Positions 1-5,595 of a stretch of DNA of 6,472 nucleotides are shown piece by piece; position 1 is the stretch's first letter, and the number at the start of each line of letters is the position of its first letter. The notes below the pieces were generated by a model. That model was not told where the DNA came from and searched no databases. It worked only from the letters and a program-made list of their open reading frames with translations. Location: positions 1-6,472 of the forward strand of contig MHEL01000030.1 of NCBI GenBank assembly GCA_001803815.1, given 5' to 3'. A program made the translations under genes and the position numbers. This DNA is from Nitrospirae bacterium RBG_19FT_COMBO_42_15 (GTDB taxonomy: Bacteria; Nitrospirota; CAKKRA01; 9FT-COMBO-42-15).

Positions 1-165
1 ACTAATCAAGATAATCTTGCATGGCATTATGACGGCTGGCGCTGTCTTTATTGCGGAGAGGTGTTAGACCCTGTAATTATAGCTAATAAGAAGGCTTCTA
101 AGAACGATAATTTAATTAGTAAGAATCTGGGCAAGGGCATCAAAAGACATCTTAAGGCAGCATAA
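1..165 (+). CDS. C-terminal part of a small CxxC zinc-ribbon-like protein (5' end missing)
   Basis: An open frame enters from the left edge in frame 1 and ends at a double stop (TAA TAA, first stop 163-165), leaving 54 residues. The visible part has a CxxC knuckle (WRCLYCGEVLDPV, Cys15 and Cys18 of the fragment), followed by a basic tail rich in Lys and Asn that ends HLKAA. A CxxC-G-E-x-hydrophobic knuckle of this kind usually belongs to a small zinc ribbon, but the partner cysteines would lie upstream of the window or may be absent. The stop is 24 nt before the next gene, on the same strand, so the two are probably co-transcribed. I do not recognise the family. A nucleic-acid or protein-binding role would be a guess. 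The reading frame is convincing; the function is unknown. Confidence 0.6.
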   Translation, partial: TNQDNLAWHYDGWRCLYCGEVLDPVIIANKKASKNDNLISKNLGKGIKRHLKAA

Positions 166-177
166 TAAACATTATTT

Positions 178-184
178 GGGAGGG
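178..184 (+). promoter_or_regulatory. Ribosome binding site for the 190-639 gene
   Basis: GGGAGGG lies 5 nt before the ATG at 190. A second in-frame ATG at 196 (residue 3) would have a spacer of 11 nt. The spacing favours 190, but either start gives essentially the same protein. Confidence 0.6.
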
Positions 185-189
185 AAATT

Positions 190-639
190 ATGTGTATGTC
201 AAATGAGGTAGTATGCGGATGCGGTAAAGAGAGTGTTAGTTTTCATTATGGCGATTCAATACTTCCTGAAGAGATAATCATGGCAGTATATTGTCCTGAA
301 TGTTCGGGAGTAGATTTTAATCCTTTAACTATGATTAAGGATAATGACTGGGTAATAGAATATGATTTGGATGTAGCAAGGATGTTTACCAATCAGTTAA
401 AGGTTAAGAAGGAAGATATTACCCCTGACTTTATCTTTGACAGCGGTTTTGCAACATGGCATGGATATACACCAAATGATTTAAAGGCTGCGGCTAAAGA
501 GAAAACAGTATTATTAGAGCTTGCAAAGCTTGATAAGCGTAAATATCTTTCTGAAATAAAAAACTGGACAGAGAGCAGACTAAAAAGATTATCAGAAGAA
601 GGCTGGCGCAAGGCAAAGAACGTGCTTGCAGCAGCATAA
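190..639 (+). CDS. Hypothetical protein with an N-terminal four-cysteine zinc-ribbon-like motif
   Basis: This is a 149-residue protein of unrecognised family. The N-terminal part carries CGC (Cys9, Cys11) and CPEC (Cys34, Cys37), a spacing compatible with a small zinc ribbon; another Cys is at position 2. Residues 45-100 are mixed and acidic to neutral (WVIEYDLDVARMF, DFIFDSGFATWHGYTP). Residues 97-149 look mostly helical and charged (LKAAAKEKTVLLELAKLDKRKYL onward), ending LAAA. There is no signal peptide or membrane segment, so it is probably cytosolic. A good Shine-Dalgarno site precedes it. It follows another CxxC protein by 24 nt, suggesting an operon of two small metal-binding proteins whose upstream partners lie outside the window. 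No catalytic motif is visible. The coding call is strong because of length, ribosome binding site and clean frame; the function is unknown. Confidence 0.85.
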   Translation: MCMSNEVVCGCGKESVSFHYGDSILPEEIIMAVYCPECSGVDFNPLTMIKDNDWVIEYDLDVARMFTNQLKVKKEDITPDFIFDSGFATWHGYTPNDLKAAAKEKTVLLELAKLDKRKYLSEIKNWTESRLKRLSEEGWRKAKNVLAAA

Positions 640-662
640 TAATTGGCTGCTTAAAGCTATCA

Positions 663-789
663 ATAAAATTGTTCAAAAAGCTCCAGATGCAAGGCGGAGC
701 GAGGCATCGCACCGCAGCATACAAGGTAGTATGTGAGGATGCGAGACCGAAGCGACAACGAAGCAGATGGACTTTTTCAACAATTTTAT
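663..789. repeat. Long imperfect palindromic repeat (REP/MITE-like) between convergent genes
   Basis: The outer arms ATAAAATTGTTCAAAAAG (663-680) and CTTTTTCAACAATTTTAT (772-789) pair over 18 bp with one mismatch. Further inward there are partial pairings TCCA with TGGA and TGC with GCA (682-690 with 763-771), GCATC with GATGC (704-708 with 738-742), and an inner hairpin CATAC-aaggta-GTATG (718-733). The interior is more GC-rich (AAGGCGGAGCGAGG) than the surrounding AT-rich DNA. From memory, elements with TTGTTCAAAAAG plus TCCAGATGCAAGGC at one end and GCAGATGGACTTTTTCAAC at the other recur as dispersed palindromes in genomes of several sulfur- and metal-cycling lineages. There is no transposase and no protein-coding potential I trust, so it would have to be mobilised in trans. 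It lies in the spacer between convergent genes, a typical permissive site, and might also slow read-through transcription. Confidence 0.75.
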
Positions 790-801
790 AAAGTTACTCC
801 C

Positions 802-838
802 ATGGGCTGGTTGTAAACCCCTCCCTCAACCAGCCCAT
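802..838 (-). terminator. Hairpin terminator of the MBL-fold gene
   Basis: ATGGGCTGGTTG (802-813) and CAACCAGCCCAT (827-838) form a perfect 12 bp stem around a 13 nt loop. Read on the minus strand, the stem begins 6 nt after the TAA stop of the MBL-fold gene (845-847), the expected place for its terminator. Neither side has a clean run of T, so it is not a textbook intrinsic terminator. As a symmetric stem between convergent genes it may work in both directions or as an mRNA 3'-end protecting structure. Confidence 0.6.
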
Positions 839-844
839 TCCCCT

Positions 845-1615
845 TTACAATTCCATTGTCATCCCATCAGATGCAGCAATAACCTCAATGCCCAATTCTT
901 TTGTTATTTCCTCTGCCAACTTCCACGGCTTTGCCTTTAGCATTGTCATGCCAAAATGCGTTATTATTACCTTTGCAGGTTTCACACCCTTTATGATTTC
1001 CTTGACATCATCAAGGCACAGATGCTTGATTCTGAATTTCTCAGGAAGGGTTTGGCTGACAACATTCACTATAAGGATATCAGAGTTCTTGTAGCTGTCA
1101 ATTAATTCCGGAAAGAATTTTGTATCTGTTATAAATGATACAAGTCGTCCATTTATATTAAACTTTATTCCATAGGTTTCTGTAGTGTGCTGATGTTTTA
1201 TTGAGGTGGAGAATTTCAGTCCGCCAATTTTATATTCTTTATCTGCCTCTAATATTACAATATCATCAAGAAAATCTCTTAAATACTTTAAGACAACTGC
1301 ATTGTCTCCTTCAAGCGCTTCTTTTGGCGCAAACAAAACCCCGCCTTTCCTGTGTCCGCCGCCTGTTATGGCATCAATCAAGATGTTGACATCATTTGAA
1401 TGGTCAATGTGCAGATGGGTTAATATAATGCCATTCAGGCTGGCTGCATCAATAAGCGGTTTTGATTTTGCGCATTTAACAAGCGCTCCTGGCCCCGGGT
1501 CAAGTATAATATTCTGTCCATTTGCGCTTATATATGTCCCGCCAGACGCCCTTAATTGCCTTGCCACCACATATCTTCCGCCGGCAGTGCCGAGAAACTT
1601 GATAAAAGATGACAT
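845..1615 (-). CDS. MBL-fold metal-dependent hydrolase (RNase Z-like)
   Basis: This 256-residue protein is a complete metallo-beta-lactamase-fold domain. The N-terminal strand pair reads MSSFIKFLGTAGGR and is followed by LDPGPG (38-43). The metal-binding motif THLHIDH supplies His67, His69, Asp71 and His72. Further likely ligands are His141 or His143 (KHQHT), Asp164 (TDTK) and His220 (ITHFG), with His198 as an additional conserved-type histidine. This ligand order matches the RNase Z/phosphodiesterase-like branch, which usually hydrolyses phosphoester bonds with two zinc ions. The substrate cannot be told: the protein is shorter than most RNase Z enzymes and no exosite arm is evident. The frame can be extended upstream to a TTG at 1705. 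I chose the ATG at 1613-1615 because family proteins usually begin at this strand and the extra 30 residues are an AT-rich hydrophobic stretch that overlaps the regulatory region. No strong Shine-Dalgarno site is seen close by (AGGA is about 18 nt upstream). It is cytosolic, and divergent from the PilZ-methyltransferase operon. Confidence 0.88.
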   Translation of the reverse strand: MSSFIKFLGTAGGRYVVARQLRASGGTYISANGQNIILDPGPGALVKCAKSKPLIDAASLNGIILTHLHIDHSNDVNILIDAITGGGHRKGGVLFAPKEALEGDNAVVLKYLRDFLDDIVILEADKEYKIGGLKFSTSIKHQHTTETYGIKFNINGRLVSFITDTKFFPELIDSYKNSDILIVNVVSQTLPEKFRIKHLCLDDVKEIIKGVKPAKVIITHFGMTMLKAKPWKLAEEITKELGIEVIAASDGMTMEL

Positions 1616-1719
1616 AGCCAATATTCTAAGGATTTCCTGAGATATTGTCAATAAAAGCTTGAAAATAAAGCTAAAATAGTATATATTATTAAATACTAAA
1701 AGCAAGCCTGCATAAGTTA

Positions 1720-1739
1720 AAAGGGTTGGGGTACCCTTT
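1720..1739. repeat. Short inverted repeat in the divergent intergenic region
   Basis: AAAGGGT (1720-1726) and ACCCTTT (1733-1739) form a 7 bp stem around TGGGGT. It lies upstream of both divergent genes, about 105 bp from the minus-strand ATG and about 103 bp from the + strand ATG. On the minus strand it continues into TTAACTTATG, without a long T run, so a terminator is unlikely. A protein-binding operator is possible, but nothing in the sequence names the regulator. Confidence 0.4.
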
Positions 1740-1767
1740 AAAATTTGGTGAGGAGAGGTAAAAAAAT

Positions 1768-1809
1768 AGAGGTTGTTAACCTCTGATTATTTTAATCAGT
1801 GTAATCAGT
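1768..1809. promoter_or_regulatory. Overlapping palindromes and TAATCAGT direct repeat upstream of the PilZ-methyltransferase operon
   Basis: Two perfect short palindromes overlap by two bases: AGAGGTT-gtt-AACCTCT (1768-1784) and CTGATTA-ttt-TAATCAG (1783-1799). The right half of the second begins a direct repeat, TAATCAGT at 1793-1800 and again at 1802-1809. The block ends 33 bp before the start codon at 1843. This density of symmetric and repeated sites fits an operator for a dimeric regulator, or a leader RNA with two mutually exclusive hairpins (they share the CT at 1783-1784). No convincing -35/-10 pair could be placed. The repeats are seen directly; the regulatory role is inferred. Confidence 0.5.
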
Positions 1810-1827
1810 TTTATTAACCAAATTTTT

Positions 1828-1835
1828 AAGGAGGT
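1828..1835 (+). promoter_or_regulatory. Strong ribosome binding site of the PilZ-methyltransferase gene
   Basis: AAGGAGGT matches the anti-Shine-Dalgarno sequence almost fully and lies 7 nt before the ATG at 1843. This fixes the start and suggests efficient translation of the first gene of the operon. Confidence 0.8.
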
Positions 1836-1842
1836 ATTATCC

Positions 1843-3258
1843 ATGGAACTTAGCGCTCAAACTAAAGCGGCATCAATGACTCCTCAACAAGATGATAAAA
1901 GATCATCATTCCGCATTACAATAAACTCCACTGTTAAATTAAAAGCAGATTCATCTTTAGGGATTCCATCACAAACATATAATGCCCAGACAATTAACCT
2001 GAGCGAAGGCGGTTTGGCTCTGGCTTTAGATTCAAAAACAGATTTATCTTCTCCTTTGTTGGTTGAATTCAGCCTAAAGGATGTGCCTATGCAGTTTCAA
2101 GGGGAGGTTGTGTGGAGAAAAGTAGATAATGGCAAAAGTTATTGCGGCATGCGCTTTACGCAGAAGGATGAGTATCAGGAAAATATTTTAAAAAGGTTTT
2201 TGTTTACGAATGATGAATATATCCTTAATCAGATTAAAGACCTGAAGGCAAAAGATAAGGAAACTTCAGATAATATAAAGTTATTTTTTATAAAAGACCT
2301 GAAGATGTTTATTGAAGAATTGATTGTTCTGGAACAGCATATAAAGAATAAAACTATGTCTGAGGATGCAATCTTTGAAAAGCTTAATAAGATTAGCGAC
2401 GAGATTGTTAAAAAAGGCGATAATTTAGAAAGACAGATAGGAATAGGGATGCTGACAAAAAAGATAAGGGATGCCTTCAGATTTTTTACCGGGCCTTGGG
2501 GGTTGAAAAGCAAAATACTTGAAAGGGCTTTCACAAAACCTCACGGCTACAGAGGCGATTATATGTTAATGGAAATGTTATACCATAACAAGCCCTTTTC
2601 AGAGGGGATTGGCATTTATTATGACAAATATCTCCAAAACAACCCTTATTCTATTGCTGTTAGAGGCCGTAGAAAAAAGATAACAGAACTGCTAAGGGAT
2701 AATTTACGGAAAATAAATCTTCCATCAGTAAATGTATTAAACTTAGGCTGCGGCTCCTGTCCTGAAATTAAAGATCTCTTTGACAGCTTTCATCCCAAAA
2801 ATAATTTTAATTTTACCTGTATTGATTTTGATCAGGCGGCATTAGATTCTTCAAAAGAAAGGCTGAAATCGCTTCCAGAAAATATAAAAATAAAATTACA
2901 AAAAGAAAATGTTGTAAATCTGATGAAATCGCAAAAAGAGGCCGGGATATTGGGCGAACAGCATCTTGTTTACAGCTTTGGCCTTGCCGACTATCTGCCG
3001 TATAGGGTATTGAAGTATTTTATCTCCACTGCATTCTCGCTTCTTCTGCCGGAAGGGAAACTTATTATTGCCCATAAAGACATAGAAAAATATAGGCCCC
3101 TTGCGCCGGAATGGTTTATGGACTGGGTATCTGAACCAAGAAAGGTAAATGATTTTATAAAATTAGTAGAAGATTCAGGAATAAAGGATTATTCTTTTAA
3201 CATAGAATGGGAAGAATCTAATGTAATATTCTTTTTAGTTATCACTAAAAAAGGCTAA
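1843..3258 (+). CDS. PilZ domain fused to a class I SAM-dependent methyltransferase (EF/3-OH-PAME biosynthesis-like)
   Basis: This is a 471-residue cytosolic fusion with no membrane segment. Residues ~18-115 form a PilZ domain with both c-di-GMP-binding motifs intact: RxxxR (Arg20, Arg24) and NxSxxG (Asn52, Ser54, Gly57). Residues ~116-225 are helical and charged. Next comes FTKPHGYRGDYMLMEMLY (230-247), a signature I recall from proteins annotated as extracellular factor 3-hydroxypalmitic acid methyl ester biosynthesis proteins. The methyltransferase fold follows: motif I VLNLGCGSCPE (298-308, SAM glycines 302 and 304), acidic strand-2 end CIDFD (326-330, Asp328 probably holding the SAM ribose), YSFGLADYLP (377-386) and GKLIIAHK (405-412). 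In Ralstonia, PhcB makes a hydroxy fatty acid methyl ester autoinducer, so the target here could be a fatty-acid-like carboxyl, but this is inference; protein or other small-molecule targets remain possible. A natural reading is that c-di-GMP binding switches the enzyme. It is first in an operon with a histidine kinase whose start follows after 1 nt. The domain calls are strong; the substrate is unknown. Confidence 0.9.
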   Translation: MELSAQTKAASMTPQQDDKRSSFRITINSTVKLKADSSLGIPSQTYNAQTINLSEGGLALALDSKTDLSSPLLVEFSLKDVPMQFQGEVVWRKVDNGKSYCGMRFTQKDEYQENILKRFLFTNDEYILNQIKDLKAKDKETSDNIKLFFIKDLKMFIEELIVLEQHIKNKTMSEDAIFEKLNKISDEIVKKGDNLERQIGIGMLTKKIRDAFRFFTGPWGLKSKILERAFTKPHGYRGDYMLMEMLYHNKPFSEGIGIYYDKYLQNNPYSIAVRGRRKKITELLRDNLRKINLPSVNVLNLGCGSCPEIKDLFDSFHPKNNFNFTCIDFDQAALDSSKERLKSLPENIKIKLQKENVVNLMKSQKEAGILGEQHLVYSFGLADYLPYRVLKYFISTAFSLLLPEGKLIIAHKDIEKYRPLAPEWFMDWVSEPRKVNDFIKLVEDSGIKDYSFNIEWEESNVIFFLVITKKG

Positions 3259-3259
3259 T

Positions 3260-5470
3260 ATGGATATGTTATTTTCATTAACATATTATTCTTTTTCGTC
3301 ATTAGTAAACCTTTTTACAAGTCTTCTAATGACCATAATTATCCTTGTTAATAATCCGAGGACTACAACTAACAGGGCATTTTCAGGCTTTACATTGAGT
3401 GTAGCATGGTGGTCATTATTCTATTTCCTATGGCAGATCGCACCCGATAGAGAATCGCAAGATTTTTACTTGAGAACCTGTATGATGGGCGCTATGTTTG
3501 TACCCGCCTTCTTTACCCATTTTGTAATCTCTTTATTGAGGCAAGACACAAACTCTCCTTTGAATCTAAGATTGAACAACAAACCCTTGCTTATCGGAAA
3601 CTACCTTATAAGTGTTTTTTTTGCTGCCACAGCTTATACACAATTATTTGCTAAAGAAGGCGGGCCATATATGTCTTTTAACTACTGGCTCTTGCCAGGC
3701 CCTTTCTTTCATATGCAGTTAATACATTTCGGCCTTAATGTTATCTATTCAGAATATTTAATGTTACGTTCTATCAGGGAGAGCTACGGCATTTTTAGAA
3801 ATCAGATCCTTTATGTTTTTATTGGCACCGTTATTACTTTCTCTACAGGTATGACCAACTATTTTTATTGGTACAGGATACCTATTCCACCAATCCTAAC
3901 CATACTTGTATCAGGCTATACTGTGTTAGTCACTTACTCAATTATAAGGTTCAGGTTGATGGGGATAAATATTGTTTTTAAAAAAGGGGCTGTTTATGCC
4001 ATTGGCCTTCTTTTTACCTTAATCCCCTCGTATGGTATACTCTTATGGACGCAGAACATATTTTTCAAAACCATAAATATTTCCTATTCAATAATTATGT
4101 TCTGCCTCCTGATACTAACGGCTATTGCGTTTTATAAAGTAAGGATAAGAGCTGAAATAGCTGTAGAAAGGGTCTTGTTCAGGAATAAATATGATTATTA
4201 CAAACTCCTCACCAACTTCTCAAAAGAGCTTGTAGCAGTCCTAACCTTAGACGACCTTTTAAACAAGATTATCAACACCTTTATTGAGATCCTCAAAATT
4301 AACAAGGCTTCCATACTTCTTTTTGATGAAGAAAAGAAGGTATATGCAATGAAGGCTTCCTACGGCCTTGATGAGGAAAAGAACAAGATTAAAATAAAGC
4401 AGGAAGATTCCTTAATCAGCTACTTTATTACAAAAGAAGATGTTGCAATAAGGGAGGAGATAGAGAGATATCCGAGCACACAACAAACTCAGGAAATAAC
4501 AAAGATGCTTAAAGAAATGGAGTCTGAGATAGCTATACCTTTTATGGAAGGCAATAAGATTGTCGGTGTCTGCAACCTTGGTACAAAGGGCGACCGCAGC
4601 ATGTATTCCAATGAAGACATAGAGCTATTCTTATCATTAGGTCGTCAGGCGGCGATAGCTATACAAAATGCCCAGCTTGTTGAAAAGATAAAAGAATCAA
4701 AGCACATAATAAGAAGGATGGAAAGGCTGAAGACAATAGGAGACATGGCAGCAGGCATGGCGCACGAGATAAGAAACCCCCTTGTTCCAATAAAGACCTG
4801 CTTGGAGCTATTGCCAGACAGATATGGAAAAGACAAGGAATTTACAGAAAAGATACCGCCAGCCGCCCTGCAGGAGGTTGAGAGGATAGAGGCATTGTTA
4901 AAGGAGATAATGGACTACTCAAGGCCTCGCGCATCTGTATTAAAAGTTGAAGATATAAATGATATAGTAGAAAAGACTATAATCTTTGTGGAATACGAGG
5001 CGAAAAAGAAAGGTATAAAAATAGAGAGAAAATATGAAAATCAACTGCCTATGGCAAAGGTGGACAGTGAGCAGATGAAGCAGGTAATATTGAATCTTAT
5101 ATTTAATGCTATTGATGCTGTAAATGGAGATGGGAAGATAGAAATAACAACCAGAAAGACAAAACACATCTTATCGCCCACAGGGAGGATAGGGGAGAAG
5201 GAATATATACAAATAGCGATAAGCGACAATGGAGTTGGGATATCTGAGGAGAATATAGAGAGGATATTTAACCCTTTTTACACTACAAAGCATGAGAGTA
5301 AGGAGCGGGAGGGGACTGGATTGGGGTTATCAATAGTTCAAGAGATTATAACAGAGCATTATGGGTTTATTCAGGTAAAGAGTGAATTAGGTAAAGGAAC
5401 CACCTTTTTTGTAAACCTGCCAATAGATCTGTCAGAGTTTGAGCAAAGGGAAGACAGAAGAAGGTCTTGA
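3260..5470 (+). CDS. Membrane sensor histidine kinase: N-terminal 7TM-type region, GAF, HisKA and HATPase_c
   Basis: This is a 736-residue inner-membrane sensor kinase. The first ~295 residues are largely hydrophobic, with segments near 8-31, 40-60, 72-93, 109-130, 145-168, 181-204 and 209-230 (the HisK 7TM type), then two more near 243-265 and 273-293. FRNKYDYYKLLTNFSKEL (307-324) leads into a GAF domain (~328-475). The kinase core is complete: H-box MAHEIRNPL with phospho-acceptor His502, N-box LNLIFNAIDA (Asn612, Asn616), G1 DNGVG (656-660), F-box NPFYTTK (671-677) and G2 GTGLGLS (685-691). There is no receiver domain, so it must pass phosphate to a separate response regulator, which is not in the window. 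The layout resembles PrsK-type kinases of exopolysaccharide/PEP-CTERM systems, but no such genes are seen here. The start ATG follows the methyltransferase stop by 1 nt, with AAAGG just before it, so translation is probably coupled; an alternative ATG lies two codons in. The membrane part is a candidate receptor for a hydrophobic ligand made by its partner. Confidence 0.93.
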   Translation: MDMLFSLTYYSFSSLVNLFTSLLMTIIILVNNPRTTTNRAFSGFTLSVAWWSLFYFLWQIAPDRESQDFYLRTCMMGAMFVPAFFTHFVISLLRQDTNSPLNLRLNNKPLLIGNYLISVFFAATAYTQLFAKEGGPYMSFNYWLLPGPFFHMQLIHFGLNVIYSEYLMLRSIRESYGIFRNQILYVFIGTVITFSTGMTNYFYWYRIPIPPILTILVSGYTVLVTYSIIRFRLMGINIVFKKGAVYAIGLLFTLIPSYGILLWTQNIFFKTINISYSIIMFCLLILTAIAFYKVRIRAEIAVERVLFRNKYDYYKLLTNFSKELVAVLTLDDLLNKIINTFIEILKINKASILLFDEEKKVYAMKASYGLDEEKNKIKIKQEDSLISYFITKEDVAIREEIERYPSTQQTQEITKMLKEMESEIAIPFMEGNKIVGVCNLGTKGDRSMYSNEDIELFLSLGRQAAIAIQNAQLVEKIKESKHIIRRMERLKTIGDMAAGMAHEIRNPLVPIKTCLELLPDRYGKDKEFTEKIPPAALQEVERIEALLKEIMDYSRPRASVLKVEDINDIVEKTIIFVEYEAKKKGIKIERKYENQLPMAKVDSEQMKQVILNLIFNAIDAVNGDGKIEITTRKTKHILSPTGRIGEKEYIQIAISDNGVGISEENIERIFNPFYTTKHESKEREGTGLGLSIVQEIITEHYGFIQVKSELGKGTTFFVNLPIDLSEFEQREDRRRS

Positions 5471-5547
5471 AAAGATTCAACAATTAAACGATGCCCTTAG
5501 AATTGCACTCGGACTTCAATAATTTGTTTACTAATATATAATAATTG

Positions 5548-5556
5548 TGGTAATAT
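5548..5556 (+). promoter_or_regulatory. Possible extended -10 promoter for the DUF4912 gene
   Basis: TGGTAATAT matches an extended -10 element (TGn followed by a TATAAT-like hexamer) 39 bp before the GTG start at 5596. The best -35-like hexamer, TTGTTT at 5524-5529, is 21 bp away, too far for a standard pair, though extended -10 promoters tolerate a poor -35. A perfect TATAAT also occurs at 5537-5542, without a good -35. The 125 bp spacer has no clear terminator for the kinase gene, so read-through from the operon is also possible. Confidence 0.35.
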
Positions 5557-5581
5557 AAAATCAAAAGGGGATATTTATTCA

Positions 5582-5589
5582 AAGGGGGT
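5582..5589 (+). promoter_or_regulatory. Ribosome binding site that selects the GTG start of the DUF4912 gene
   Basis: AAGGGGGT is 6 nt before GTG at 5596. The next in-frame ATG at 5611 would be 21 nt away, too far for this site, so GTG is preferred. Confidence 0.65.
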
Positions 5590-5595
5590 GCTAAA

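Noticed and set aside
494..724. Minus-strand frame overlapping the zinc-ribbon gene and the palindromic repeat
   Set aside because: It is composed of antisense of a better-supported gene plus repeat DNA, with no domain or ribosome binding site.
663..789. CRISPR or structured ncRNA reading of the palindromic region
   Set aside because: There is only one unit with no repeat-spacer pattern, and the outer symmetry with CTTTTTCAACA-type ends fits a mobile palindrome better than an RNA gene.
888..1640. Open frames on the + strand opposite the MBL-fold gene (888-1094, 1201-1389, 1206-1640)
   Set aside because: They are antisense shadows of a gene with clear catalytic motifs, and their translations show no recognisable domain.
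1616..1705. 30-residue N-terminal extension of the MBL-fold protein starting at a TTG
   Set aside because: The start codon is TTG, the added residues are hydrophobic and AT-driven, and MSSFIKFLGTAGG at the internal ATG is the natural first strand of the fold. It is not a convincing signal peptide, since hydrolases of this type are cytosolic.
1740..1842. Standard sigma-70 or sigma-54 promoter for the operon
   Set aside because: No TTGACA/TATAAT pair at 16-18 bp and no GG-N10-GC type sigma-54 signature could be placed; only the palindromes are clear.
1843..2190. YcgR-type flagellar brake as the identity of the PilZ protein
   Set aside because: There is no YcgR N-terminal domain, and the C-terminal part has clear methyltransferase motifs; no flagellar genes are nearby.
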